Shown: positions 1-10,549, counted from the stretch's first letter. The stretch: 64,000 nt of DNA from Gigaspora margarita (GCA_009809945.1 WTPW01000071.1:299750-363749), one strand, 5' to 3'. Translations and numbers: made by a program. Notes: a model not told the origin generated them from the sequence alone.

Positions 1-446
1 CGGTCACTAAAAAAAAAAGGACTATTTGTGACTTTTCTAGCACCCGGTATAATATCTTATTGCTACGTTAGTGCGATGACTAAATATCAATTTTTAATAT
101 CAATTTAAAACACCGGACTTTCGATATTTTATATCAGAAATAATAGGAGGACTGTCCCAAATGAGAGGATGATATGATAGGTTACACAATGTAATGAAAA
201 AATTTTTATACGGTTTAAAATACTTTTTTCGAAAGTTCGGGTAGCATAACTTTCTAAATGTGATGGATGAATTAACGCTTTTACTTCGCCTTATAATTTA
301 TCTATTTGATCCATTTTAATCCCACATCCTTTGTTTTGTAATCTGATTGGCCTATTTACAAAATTCTCGATATTATTGTCACATGACTATATCGGAAATA
401 TTTGGACGGTCCTTCCTGCTATCAGAGATAGTATTTCGCATTATGC
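1..446. other. AT-rich sequence without a recognisable gene
   Basis: I see no ORF of interest, no splice-like motif and no repeat boundary here. It may be upstream sequence of the micro-exon gene or intergenic DNA. Confidence 0.5.
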
Positions 447-697
447 CAGGGTGTTTCAAAAGTTCCTATACAAGGTCCTTTTTTAAGTGACCTTATAGAT
501 AGAGATCACGATGATTATTTGCATATTTGCATAAATAATCTCTATAATAAGGTCACTTAACAGTTAAAAAAAAAGGGTCCATGCATAATAACTTTTTTAA
601 CAAGACATTATGTCTCAGAGTTGGCATACAGTACGTCATATTTTATTTATTTTGCAACTGATATACATTATGTATAAGAACTTTTGAAACACCCAGT
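447..697. mobile_element. MITE with terminal inverted repeats
   Basis: The ends match as inverted repeats: CAGGGTGTTTCAAAAGTTC at the left and its complement before ACCCAGTATA at the right. A second internal inverted repeat (AAGTGACCTTAT at 495-506, ATAAGGTCACTT at 548-559) makes it a nested hairpin. No coding capacity is visible. The termini resemble Tc1/mariner-type MITEs, but the TA duplication is not clean. Confidence 0.75.
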
Positions 698-850
698 ATA
701 TATGTTCATATGAAATATCCTCTGCACAATATATCTGTCATAAAATGAGAGATGCTCATAAGTATTTCGCAAGTTTTTATTTGATATTTGTATAACTCCA
801 AGTTTCTTAGTCACTGTGCTACATGAATTTGATCTTAATAACACATGAAG

Positions 851-1489
851 CATTGGGTATTCGGTCAACAATGTTTGCAAAACTATATGTGATATTATGT
901 GAAAATTAATTATTGGAAATTTTTTTTTGAATTTAATGGCCAGGATAGTGATCAAGATAGTAGCTGGGTTATTTATAACTTTTTATATATAATTTAATTT
1001 AATAGTAAGGAATGACTTGTATGTTTTAAGTTGTCTAGAGCGAATGGCTTTACTTTTTCAATTATTTTAACATAAATCGATTCTTAAACACCTTTATAAC
1101 AAAGTTACGTTAGAAATATTATATTCTAGTATTAAATTTTTTGCCCACAATAAAAATATCTTTCTTAGAATAGTTACATCATGAAACAGAATATTTGTAA
1201 AGAGTCAGCTTGAAATTTAAATATTAATGTTAAAAAAGTTTCAACGTAACTTTGTTATAAAGGTGTTTAAGAATCGATTTATGCTAAAATAATTAAGAAA
1301 AATAAAGCTATTCGCTCTAGACATCTAAAAACATACAAGTCACTCTTTACTATAAAATTATATTTAAAAAGTGATAAATAATCCCAGTCACTATCTTGAT
1401 CACTATCCTGATCATTAAATTCAAAAAAATTAATTATTATATGGTACCACATAGTTTTGATTTACATGTTGACCGAACACCCCAATGAT
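851..1489. repeat. Large foldback (inverted) repeat
   Basis: The left arm (851-1113) and right arm (1239-1489) are long, diverged reverse complements. Matching blocks include TTCGGTCAACA, GGATAGTGATCAAGATAGT, GACTTGTATGTTTT, GTCTAGAGCGAAT and AAACACCTTTATAACAAAGT. The roughly 125-bp centre is AT-rich. Read outward, the right arm gives a short open stretch (DQDSDQDSDWDY), perhaps decayed coding sequence. Confidence 0.8.
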
Positions 1490-1588
1490 GCATAGTATGC
1501 ATTTACATAATTTCCATTTACATAAAGTGTTCAAATTTATTAATTTAAAATTTATTATAAATTGTATTATGTGCAAACGAATTAATAG

Positions 1589-4500
1589 ATTGTAAGTATT
1601 TTTTTAATTTTGACTTAAATTTAATTCTAATTTTTTTTTAAAAAATCTTAAACCGATATTAATTTACAAATTTTTGCTTCTAAATATATTAAATTAAAAT
1701 ATCTACAAGGTTGTAAGTATTAAATTTTATTATTTGTAGTCAAACCATTTGAGTTTATTAGTTATGTTTTAACTTAAATTAATAATAATAGCGGGTAAAT
1801 ATAAATTTTAATCATATGATTTAATATTATAATCTTTTATTTATTTTTAAAATAAAATTAAATTTATTATTTTTAATAGAATGTAAGCATATATATTATT
1901 TATGTACGAGTATCGCAGAGTGAAAACCTATAACCGTATTTAATGATTTACTATTATTACAATTTTTCGCTCTGCAATACTTATATAAAATAAATATTCA
2001 AAATATTAAATATTAAAATTTTTATTTATATTATAGAGGATAAGTATAATATTGTTATTTGAAATAATTTTTATTAAGTTTACATTAGTAATAATTATTA
2101 TAATATAATTACAAAATTTAAAATTTAAATTATATTATACTAATAATTACCACTAGTAAGAATTAGAATTAGTTATAAAAGCAATGCTCAGTTAATTAAC
2201 TTGTTAACTAAATATAGTAGCAATTAAATCAACTTTTAGTTAACAATTTTAATTTATAGTCAACATAATTTTTTTAATATTGATATAAAGTTTTACTTTA
2301 TGTTAACTAAAATTTAATAATTAATTCTTCTATTTTAAATATATAATTATTATTAGAGTGTAAGTAAATATTTATTTATATTTGCAACTTATTATTAATT
2401 ATTATTATTTTGTTTTTAAACTATATATAAATTTACTATAAATTTAATAGGTAGTAAGTATAAAATAAAGGGTACTTTTATGCATCTCCATCGGGAGGCA
2501 TTTCTCTCGTATCCGTTAGCCAATAGCGAGTCATAATTTAATGTAATGTAACACGATCAAAAATTTCAAAACAAATGTTAGTTCGAAGAAAACCTATTTC
2601 TCAAAAAAACGAATAAGAAACTTCCTTTCACGCACTAATAAAATTTTCCTGAGCAAATTTACATATATTTGTTTTTATTCCTAACCCTAAACTAAACGCT
2701 ATCCTAACATAAATAAACTTAATGAATTTTGGGAGATGCCTAGATTTCCCTAAAATAAATTAGTTTAAAAATAACCAAATAATTTAGCTTAACAAATAAT
2801 GTTTTTAATTGTATAAATTATTAGCCTGAAAGTATAAAATCAAATCTATTATTTTTATTACGAATTATAACATTTATTTAAAAATCTTATTTAATTATAT
2901 AACAAATGCATATTTAGCGTGTAAGTAAAATATTTATTAATTATTAGTTATTACCGTGGATTATAATGAATCGATTAAAATGAAATCTGGAGCTTCTACT
3001 TAACCTCCTAAAATCTACTTATCAGTTATACGTGTTTTCTATAAATTCTACCACTAAAGCGACCCCTAACTCTAAAAAAAATCCAAAAAAATGCTCTCAA
3101 AAATTTTGTATTTTTTGGTAGCTTTTCTATTGTATACTATGCAAAATCTCATTTTAATCTGATTTCATTTTGATCTGCACTGTTATTATTTTAATTAACA
3201 TATATTATTTTAAATACAATTATTTGTTAGTATGTAAGTATAAACTTTATGCCGTGTGCAAAAATACCGTTCCTAACAGATCGTCAGCACTTCTCTTGAT
3301 GGGGGTAGGAAAAAATAGATTTATATACGTCCCTGATAAGGTTCTAAAAAGAGTCTCTAAAATATTATACTACTATAGCAAAGTATATGGAAATAATTTT
3401 AGGATTAGGGTTCGTATTTAAGACCCTATCAGGAACTGTATTCAAATAAATTTTTTTTATCCCATCAAGATCGGTACTGCTGATCTATTAGGAATAGTAT
3501 TTTGGCATATTGTTTAATTTATTTTAAACTTTATATAACTTTTATTATATAAATTTAATAGCCTGTAAGTATAAATTGTTGAAAAATATTAAACAACTCA
3601 GCTTAATAAATAATAATCTTAATATATAAATTATTAGCACGTAAGTATAAATTTAATTTTTATTTTTAATAATTTTATTTAAAAATATAACTATTTAATT
3701 TATATATATTGAATATTAGCGGGTAAATAAATATTTAAAATAAATATTTAATTTTTTTATTAATATTATTTTAAATATGTAATAATTTGTTAGTTGGTAA
3801 GTATAAAATTTAATTTATATTTTATAATTTGCTAATAAGCATTATATTTAAAGTTTTTTTTATTATTTAAATTAATAGTTCGTAAGTATATTATCAATTT
3901 TTTTTTAATAAATATTTAAACAAATAATAGTATTTTAAAACTTTAAACATGCTAATTATTAGCTTGTAAGTATTAACTATTATATTTAAATAATTTAAAA
4001 TTTAAATAATTTTATAAGATATTGATTATAAAATGATTGGTATTATAAATTTCGTTTTATTTGAGCGAATAATTGGCTATGTATTGTGTGCATTGGCATG
4101 TTTCAGTTAATTATTTACTCCAACAGAATAAATTTTGTAATATTTTGTCGTTGCATAATCTAATATCGATATATTGTGCAGTTTATGATCATGTTTTACA
4201 AGTCATGATTAGCAAACTGGGAAATGTTGTATTCAGTGTTGGAAATCTTATGTTCTCATGTTCTCATGAGAACATACCTTTAAATTTGAGAGCATTTGAT
4301 ATTTGTAAATGTTCTCTATAAAAAAAAAAAAATTTGAGAACATAATAATCGAAAAATATGTTCTCTATATAAGTAAGGGAATCGAGTGAAGTTTCCAAAT
4401 CGTTTGAAAAGAAAACGAATAAACATAAAAGATAAGAAAGGTTGGGACAAAAATCAGAATGAATCTCTGATAATTTCTGAAGAATTTTAAAAAAATAGTG

Positions 4501-7500
4501 ATATAAATAAATTTTACTAATGAGAACATAAAAATTTCTGAGAACATTAAGCTAAATAAATTTGTTCATATGAGAGCATAAATCTTAAAACAGATTTCCA
4601 ACACTGGTTGTACTTATGTAATAACATACAAAATTAACAAAAAAATCTATAAATATAAGTGCTTATATAATAATTTATAATTTATATATTATATTAAATT
4701 ATTTTTATATTTATTACAAAAAATTAAAAGAGTGTAAGTAAATAGTTTAATTCTAATTTTTTTATTATAATTAATATTATTTTAAAGATATAATAATTAT
4801 TTAGTATGTAAGTATAAAATTTAATTTATATTTCATAATTTGTTTTTAAACTTTGTATAAACTTTGTTATAAATTTAATAGACTGTAAGTATAAAATAAA
4901 TTATTTTAAAAATAATTAAACAAAAAGGCAATTTCTATTTGGACATGTGTCTGTACACGGGTATATAGAAAAGTCAGGATCCAGTGTAGCGCAAAATTAT
5001 AACTTTCTTTAAATAATTGTTTATATCTAAATATTGATCATGAAACCGCCTTTCAGCTTCTAAAAAACAAAATACCTCATGAAATTTAGTATAAGCTATC
5101 ATCCTACCTTTACCTAGGCTTACTTTACCCTAATTTAGCGAGGTTTATCTTTCTTCTAAATATTTCAAACAAATACTAACTTAAGATTTTAATTATACTA
5201 TATTATTAGCTTGTAAGTATAAATTACAAGTTATATTTCAAATAATTTATATTATGAATTATAAATTATTAAATTGTTTTATACTTATTGAAATAATTAA
5301 AAGCATGTAAGTAATAATTATTTTTAAAAAATATTTAAGCAATATTTAAATTAATTATTTTATTTTTAAATCTGTTAAATAAAGTTATAAAATGTAAGTA
5401 CAAATTGTATTAATTAATATACTTATACAGTCAACTCTTTCTATAACGAACTGTTGGTTCTTGCTGTTAAAAAAAGTTCGCTATATAAAGCTACTATGTT
5501 TTCTTAAGAAACCCATGACTCTTTTTATACCGAACTATTATAAAATTTAAAATTTTTTAGTTCATTATATCCAGAGTTCGTTATATAGAGATTCGGTATA
5601 AAGAGAGTTAACTCATTTATAATGTTACAATAAATTATTAAATAATTTTTATAAATATTCAAAATCTATTAAATAAAGCCGCGTGTAAGTATATAGATTA
5701 TATTAGTTATATAAGTTTTGTAAATATTTAAAACTGTTTTGCTATTTGTTATTAATGACTGCTTTTAATATATTAAATAAAGCTGCATGTAAGTATAGAT
5801 TTATTAGTTATATAAGCTTTGTAAATATTTAAAACTGTTTTACAATTTGTTATTAATGACGGCTTTTAATCTATTAAATAAAGCGGCTAGTAAGTATAGA
5901 TTATATTAGTTATAAAAGTTTTGTAAATATTAAAATTATTTTGTAATTTGTTATTAATGACTGCTTTTCACATATTAAATAAAGCTGCATGTAAGTATAG
6001 ATTGTATTAAATAATTTTTATAAATATTCGAAACCGTTTTTACAATTAATAACTGCTTTTAAATTTATTAAATAAGTATTTTTATAAGTTGTTATTGGAT
6101 GTAAGTGTAAATTATATAAAAAAATTGAATTTTGTTGCAATTTATTATTAATAAATACTTTTAAATCTGTTAAATAAGTTATTTTATGTAAGTATAAATT
6201 GTATTAATTAATATAATATAATTTTTTTTTGAAATTATTAATATATTTTTGATATTAAATAACTTAAATTTACTTGTTTATTTTAATAAAATAATTATCA
6301 ATATATTATTTTGACAAAATAATTTTAATAAGTTGAAATTATTAAAATATAATTATTAAATTAAAGATCATTCAAAAATATAATATAAAACAATTAGTTA
6401 AACTATAGACTAATTAATTGGTTTATATTATAAATATATTACTTTGCAAAAAAACTTAATAATTTTGAAATTCAATACCGGTAATTAACATTTGATAATT
6501 CTAAACTTGTTAAAATTATCTTATTAAGATAAACATTTTATTTTATCAAAAATAGACCAGTAGATCAAAGTTATTTAAAGTTAAAAAATATTAGATTGAT
6601 CTTAAGTATAAGTGGATGTATATAATAATATAAATTCATAATATATATATATATTAGCTATTTTGAACTAATTTCTAAACAATTTGAATCAGAATTAGAG
6701 TCTAGGTTAGAGGTAGAGTTTAAATTATCTTAAAATAAATAGTTTAATATAAATATATTTATATACCTACCTATACTAAAGAAAATCCAAATATTAAATT
6801 ATATAAAGTTTTATAATTAGACTATACAGATCCAATATTTTGGTTTTTATAATATAAAATTTCTAAATAAATCTCGCCAACTAGCTTTTTTAGTTTATAT
6901 ATATCAAAATTTATAAAATTTTTTTGGAAGTTTTCAAAATTTGATCTAACTAGATTTTGAAAACCAGTTGGTTAATTTTGTATAGTCTCAATTAGTTAAT
7001 TTTGCATGGTCTCAATTACCAACTAAATAATTTTTATAATTGTTATAATAGGATGTAAGTATAACATTAATTTTAATATAAATGTTTAGAACTGTTTTTG
7101 CAATTTATTAACAATAATTGCTTTTAAATTGGTTAAATAAAGTAATGAAAAGTAAGCATAGATTAATTAATAGACTAAATATGTTTATATTTTGATTTTA
7201 ATATATTATTTTTATTAAATAAATGTTGAATTACAGAAAGTAAGTATATAATGTTTAAATAATTTTTACTTTAAATCTATTTTTATAATAAAACATTATA
7301 CGGCATATATAAAATTGCAATATTATTTTGAATTAATGTACAAATTTTATTTATAATCAAATAGTAACTTTAATCATTAGAAAGTGAGCATGAAAAATCT
7401 ATATTTTTCAGACAAAGATTTTCCAAATTATGATTTATATTAAATACTTTTTGACCGTTTAATTATTAGGGAGTAAGTATAAAAATTTTATTTTTACTTT

Positions 7501-7962
7501 AAAGTCAGTGTTTCACAATAATAATTAATTTTAATTAAACTGACAGCTTGTAACGTTTAATTATTAGGGAGTATGTATAAAATTTTTATTTTTACTTTAA
7601 AGTCAGTGTTTCACAGTCATAATTAATTTTAATTAAACTGACAGCTTGTAAGTATAAATTAACGAAATCATATTTTTAAAATAAGAATTTAATTCTCAAA
7701 AAATTTCTAGGGAGTAAGTATCATTTTGTCAAAATAGATAATTCAAATTAATTTATTTAAATATAACTAATTGTATTATCAAATTAATAGACGGTGAGTA
7801 ATAATAGGCTTTTTTTAAAAAAAAAGCCAATGTTTTCACGCATACTTATTATTTCATTTATGTAATTGTCAAATTTCCAGTGGGTAAGTGTAAAAGTTTA
7901 TAATTCTATTTTTAACATGAATATGAATATATTTTAAGTATTATTTTTATTAATAGAAAAGA
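1589..7962 (+). CDS. Array of ultra-short (3n) exons, 5' part of the kinase-like gene
   Basis: About 38 candidate exons, each bounded by an upstream AG (usually TTAG, ATAG or AAAG) and a downstream donor (mostly GTAAGTATAAA). Starts of the 3-nt exons: 1589, 1710, 1792, 1880, 2357, 2451, 2919, 3231, 3562, 3638, 3720, 3794, 3879, 3963, 4731, 4805, 4882, 5210, 5304, 7052, 7237, 7381, 7470, 7547, 7568, 7645, 7711, 7791 and 7881. Longer ones: 5385-5393, 6179-6187 and 7143-7151 (9 nt); 5679, 5783, 5884, 5985 and 7957 (6 nt each); and 6077-6100 (24 nt, or 12 nt from 6089). Every length is divisible by three. Undisturbed intervals are mostly 71-98 nt, like the 73-88-nt introns downstream. Joined, the phase demanded by the exon at 8039 is open, while the other two phases contain stops. 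It reads as two hydrophobic stretches (FGIVYVILTGCSLVILFIY; VCIGYCIIFISCYWIYFMI), then NEKKKDLDLERGKE. Alternative: a degenerate satellite mimicking splice sites. The first exon was not found. Confidence 0.55.
1903..1992. mobile_element. Very small hairpin MITE inside the array
   Basis: GTATCGCAGAGTGAAAA near 1910 faces TTTTTCGCTCTGCAATAC near 1964 as an inverted repeat around an AT-rich core. It lies between the candidate micro-exons at 1880 and 2357. No coding sequence. Confidence 0.5.
2469..2750. mobile_element. MITE inserted in a micro-exon-array interval
   Basis: The imperfect terminal repeat is AGGGTACTTTTATGCATCTCC at the left and GGAGATGCCTAGATTTCCC at the right. It is flanked by the perfect 8-bp duplication TAAAATAA (2461-2468, 2751-2758), so hAT-like. 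The same terminal motif bounds the 3-kb element at 47950-51018. Removing it leaves an interval of about 80 nt, the size of its neighbours. Confidence 0.75.
3250..3507. mobile_element. TA-flanked MITE inserted in the micro-exon array
   Basis: The ends are inverted repeats: TGCCGTGTGCAAAAATACC... and ...GGAATAGTATTTTGGCA, with further matching blocks such as CTTGATGGG/CCCATCAAG. TA flanks both sides (3248-3249, 3508-3509), as for Tc1/mariner-type elements. Excision would restore an interval of about 70 nt between the candidate exons at 3231 and 3562. Confidence 0.75.
4234..4606. mobile_element. hAT-like MITE
   Basis: It begins CAGTGTTGGAAATC and ends GATTTCCAACACTG. The flanking 8-bp duplications GTTGTATT (4226-4233) and GTTGTACT (4607-4614) match at 7 of 8 bases. 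The interior carries ATGTTCTCATGAGAACAT-type palindromes shared with the larger relative at 37571-38705. Open frames that overlap it are chimeric and not genes. Confidence 0.85.
4915..5160. other. Higher-complexity insert within a long array interval
   Basis: The interval 4885-5209 is about 240 nt longer than its neighbours because of less AT-rich sequence in this range. I could not find clear inverted ends, so it may be a decayed repeat. It holds no micro-exon motif. Confidence 0.35.
5428..5614. mobile_element. Pogo-like MITE
   Basis: It begins CAGTCAACTCTTTCTATAACG after TA and ends with TATAAAGAGAGTTAACTCA. The interior contains TATATAGAG-type inverted blocks typical of pogo/Fot-like short elements. 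It sits between the 9-nt exon at 5385 and the 6-nt exon at 5679. Confidence 0.7.
5640..6190 (+). repeat. Tandem duplication of intron plus micro-exon units (about 100 bp)
   Basis: Successive units share TTTTGTAAATATT, TTTGTTATTAATGACTGCTTTT and ATTAAATAAAG, followed by 6-nt exons CCGCGT, CTGCAT, CGGCTA and CTGCAT, each followed by GTAAGTATA. Units are diverged but alignable by eye. Duplicating an exon of 3n length together with its intron keeps the frame, so this shows how the array could grow. Confidence 0.75.
6190..7040. other. AT-rich spacer within the array
   Basis: No AG-3n-GTAAGT motif occurs here, the longest such gap in the array. No inverted ends are clear. If the array is a gene this is one intron of 864 nt, probably enlarged by a decayed insertion. 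Confidence 0.4.
7452..7647 (+). repeat. Recent 98-bp tandem duplication containing two micro-exons
   Basis: Two nearly identical copies, each with TTATTAG-GGA-GTA(A/T)GTATAAA and GACAG-CTT-GTAA. At the junction the first CTT exon is followed by GTAACG and only 18 nt separate it from the next AG. That is too short for an intron, so splicing presumably uses one copy or skips part. Either choice preserves frame. Confidence 0.85.
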
Positions 7963-8038
7963 GTGAGTATACAAATCATTATTTTTAAGATTATTCATAA
8001 GGATTATAAAGACCAAACAAAATTATTTTTCACAAAAG

Positions 8039-8399
8039 AAATGGAGTATGCAGGAATTGTAATAATCCCAACACTTATCCAGCGTGGTGTAAAAAATGTG
8101 ATCCTAAAAAAATAACCAAAGGGTGGTCAAGTGGAAATAAAGATATCGATAATTGCATTAAAGAATTCCAGCTTAAAACTACAGAATACGAGAAGGTGAT
8201 TGAATGGATTCATTTTGATAAACTAACTAATTTGCAAAAAATTGGAGAAAATGGAGACGAAGTATCATTCATAGCAACCTGGAAAGATGGTATCCGTAAA
8301 ATCGGACCTGATAATGTGCAGTCACGCAATGAATCTTGTAGTGTTAACCTCAAAACATTCTCTGGTTCCCAAACAAGCACTTCAAATTTTATTGAAGAA
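8039..8399 (+). CDS. Exon A: zinc-ribbon and kinase N-lobe module
   Basis: This exon follows CACAAAAG (acceptor at 8037-8038) with one base completing a codon, then reads NGVCRNC...PAWCKKCD, a C-x2-C / C-x2-C zinc ribbon. A linker (DIDNCIKEFQLKTTEYEKVIEW) and a kinase N-lobe follow: glycine loop degenerate (IGENGDE), beta-3 lysine present in VNLK, ending FIEE. The donor GTAAGATAA at 8400 gives an 88-nt intron ending GTTTAAG at 8487. Modules of this layout precede TKL-type kinase domains in Rhizophagus-like fungi. It lacks the YGITKD segment that starts the next three modules, so it is the first module. Its entry phase matches the open phase of the micro-exon array. Confidence 0.7.
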
Positions 8400-8487
8400 G
8401 TAAGATAAAATCATAAATTTATCAACAATTTACAACATAGAAAGTGCAACATTACTAATACATTATCCATCAACTTTAAAGTTTAAG

Positions 8488-8975
8488 GCAAAGGCACTTA
8501 TGCAAGCAGCTAACAGCATAATTTATGGAATAACTAAAGACGACACAACCTCTAACGGATATATGATAGTAGTCCCAGATGAATTTAGTTCTAAAAGAAA
8601 GAAAACTTATGGCCAATGCGTGCATTGCAAGCATTATAACACTTCTTTAGCCTGGTGCCAATCATGTGATATTTGGAAAATAACTCAAAAGTGGACAAAA
8701 TGGACAAGTGGAGTTCAAGATATCGATAATTGCATTAAAGAATTCCAGCTTAAAGCTACAGAATACGAGAAGGTGATTGAATGGATTCCTTTTGATAAAC
8801 TAACTAATTTGCAAAAGATTGGAGAAAATGGAGACGAATATCATTTATAGCAACCTGGGAAGATGGTATCCGTAAAATCGGACCTAATAATGTGCAGTCA
8901 CGCAATAAATCTTGTAGTGTTAACCTCAAAACATTACCTGGTTCCCAAGCAAGCACTTCAAATTTTATTAAAAAA
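8488..8975 (+). pseudogene. Exon B: duplicated module broken by a 1-nt deletion
   Basis: Phase-0 entry after GTTTAAG reads AKALMQAANSIIYGITKDD, the beta-4/beta-5 region of a kinase, then a zinc ribbon (CVHCKHY...WCQSC), the linker and IGENGDE. Compared with exon A, one base is missing near 8837 and the frame stops at 8848-8850. Sequence after the stop is still alignable to exon A (CAACCTGG...GATGG) and retains a GTAAGATAA donor at 8976. The module is probably skipped or dead. Confidence 0.75.
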
Positions 8976-9009
8976 GTAAGATAAAATCATAAAATTTATC
9001 AACAATTTA

Positions 9010-9423
9010 TAGTGCGGGACGCTTAAAGGCTTCACAAATTTTAATAGCTAATAATTTTAATATAAAAATAATATCACAAAAAACAAGCCACTATTTTGTA
9101 GTTTAGCTAATTTGCTACAACTTAACGGCCTTATTTTTTTTTAAAAAAACATTGTATACTTTTTTAATTAATGTGTTTAAAAGTATAGTATTTTTAAAAG
9201 ATACGTAAAAATTTAGCTTAAAATGGGACAAGACAAGTCACATGATTTTAGCTTACTGCTATCGGCTAATGTAAATTAATTTTAAATTAATTTTAAATTA
9301 ATTTTAAAATATTTTTAATAATTAATTTTCAGCGCAAGAATTCACAAAGACATCAAATTGTAATATGAAATTTTTTGAAAATGGGCCAAATTTTAGAATG
9401 TAGCCTTTAAATGTCCTGCACCG
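9010..9423. mobile_element. TA-flanked MITE in the intron between modules B and C
   Basis: The ends AGTGCGGGACGCTTAAAGGC and GCCTTTAAATGTCCTGCACC are inverted repeats, flanked by TA. The paralogous intron after exon A (CAATTTACAACATAG) is a natural empty site and places the insertion at that TA. A short minus-strand frame crossing it is not a gene. Confidence 0.85.
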
Positions 9424-9477
9424 TACAACATAGAAAATGCATACTAATACGTTATCCATCAACTTTAAAAGTTTAAG

Positions 9478-9957
9478 GTACTTATACAAGCAAATAATAG
9501 CATAATTTATGGAATAACTAAAGACGACGCAACCTCTAACGGATATATGATAGTCGTCCCAGATGAGTATAGTTCTAAAAGAAATAGATCTTATGGACAA
9601 TGTGTGCATTGCAAGCATTACAACACTTCTTTAGCCTGGTGCCAATCATGTGATATTTGGAAAACAACTCAAGAGTGGACAAAATGGACAAGTGGAGTTC
9701 AAGATATCGATAATTGCATTAAAGAATTCCAGCTTAAAGCTACAGAATACGAGAAGGTGATTGAATGGATTCCATTTAATAAGTTAACTAATTTGCAACA
9801 AATTAGAGAGAAAAAGTCCGAAATATTATTCATGGCAACCTGGTTAGACGGTACTCGAAAAGTCAAAAATGATGACAAGTCACGAATTAAATCCTGTGGT
9901 GTTAACCTCAAAAAATTACAGAGTTCTCAAATGGATGCTCTAAAATTTATAAAAGAC
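9478..9957 (+). CDS. Exon C: third duplicated module
   Basis: Phase 0 at both ends (acceptor GTTTAAG at 9477, donor GTAAGTTAA at 9958; 160 codons). It reads VLIQANNSIIYGITKDD, then zinc ribbon CVHCKHY/WCQSC, linker, EWIPFNKLTNLQQ, a lost glycine loop (IREKKSE) and VNLK, ending FIKD. The position that is ATG in module B is ATA here, which supports an internal exon rather than a separate start. The loss of the nucleotide-binding loop suggests a non-catalytic role. Confidence 0.7.
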
Positions 9958-10033
9958 GTAAGTTAAACTCAATTATTATTAACAACTTATAATATAAAAA
10001 TGAGATACTAAAATATATAATTTGTTTCACAAG

Positions 10034-10549
10034 TTTAAAAACTACATGCAATTAAATTGTAATGCAGTATATGGAATAACTAAAGATGATGAAACCTCTA
10101 ACGGATTTATGATAGTATTAGATGAATTTAGTTCTATAAGAAATGAATCATATGGAATATGTGAAGGTTGCAAACAATACAACACTTCTTTAGTCTGGTG
10201 TCAATCCTGTGATCTTTGGAAAACAACTCAAGAGTTGACAAAATGGACAAGTGGAGATGAAAATATCGATGATTGCATAAAAGATTTTCAGCTTAAAACC
10301 ACAGCGTATGATAAGATAATTGAATGGATTCCGTTTGATAGGCTAAAAAACCTACAGGAAATTGGTCGAGGTGGATTTTCTGAAGTATATTCAGCAGAAT
10401 GGTTGGATGGAAAACGAATAATCTTGAATATAGAGGATGACAAATATGAACGATTGCGTCAACCATTATTCTCTGTTGCACTTAAGACACTTAAATCGTC
10501 ACCTGTCCCTCAAATAAATTCAGCATGTTCTTTTGAATTTTTGAGAAAT
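10034..10549 (+). CDS. Exon D: fourth module, with the best-preserved N-lobe
   Basis: Phase 0 at both ends (acceptor TTTCACAAG, donor GTAAGTTAA at 10550; 172 codons). It starts FKNYMQLNCNAVYGITKDD, then CEGCKQY/WCQSC zinc ribbon, linker, EWIPFDRLKNLQ, a near-canonical glycine loop IGRGGFSEVYSAEW, an insert, and FSVALKTL with the beta-3 lysine. It is the module adjacent to the C-lobe exon and the only one with an intact glycine loop, so D plus 10623-11591 is the most likely folded kinase unit. Confidence 0.75.

Noticed and set aside
4073-4547. Short genes at 4073-4321 and 4365-4547
   Set aside because: Both frames overlap or lie within the hAT-like MITE at 4234-4606. The first crosses its boundary.
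5701-5935. Additional donors GTAAATATT four nt after AAG within the repeat units
   Set aside because: They lack the G at donor position 5, would create 4-nt exons breaking frame, and sit in the middle of otherwise normal-sized introns.
1589-7962. The GTAAGTA array as a simple tandem satellite
   Set aside because: The intervening sequences mostly do not align with each other, the AG-to-GT distance varies but only by multiples of three, and one phase stays open into the next exon. Satellite decay does not predict these. It remains the main alternative.
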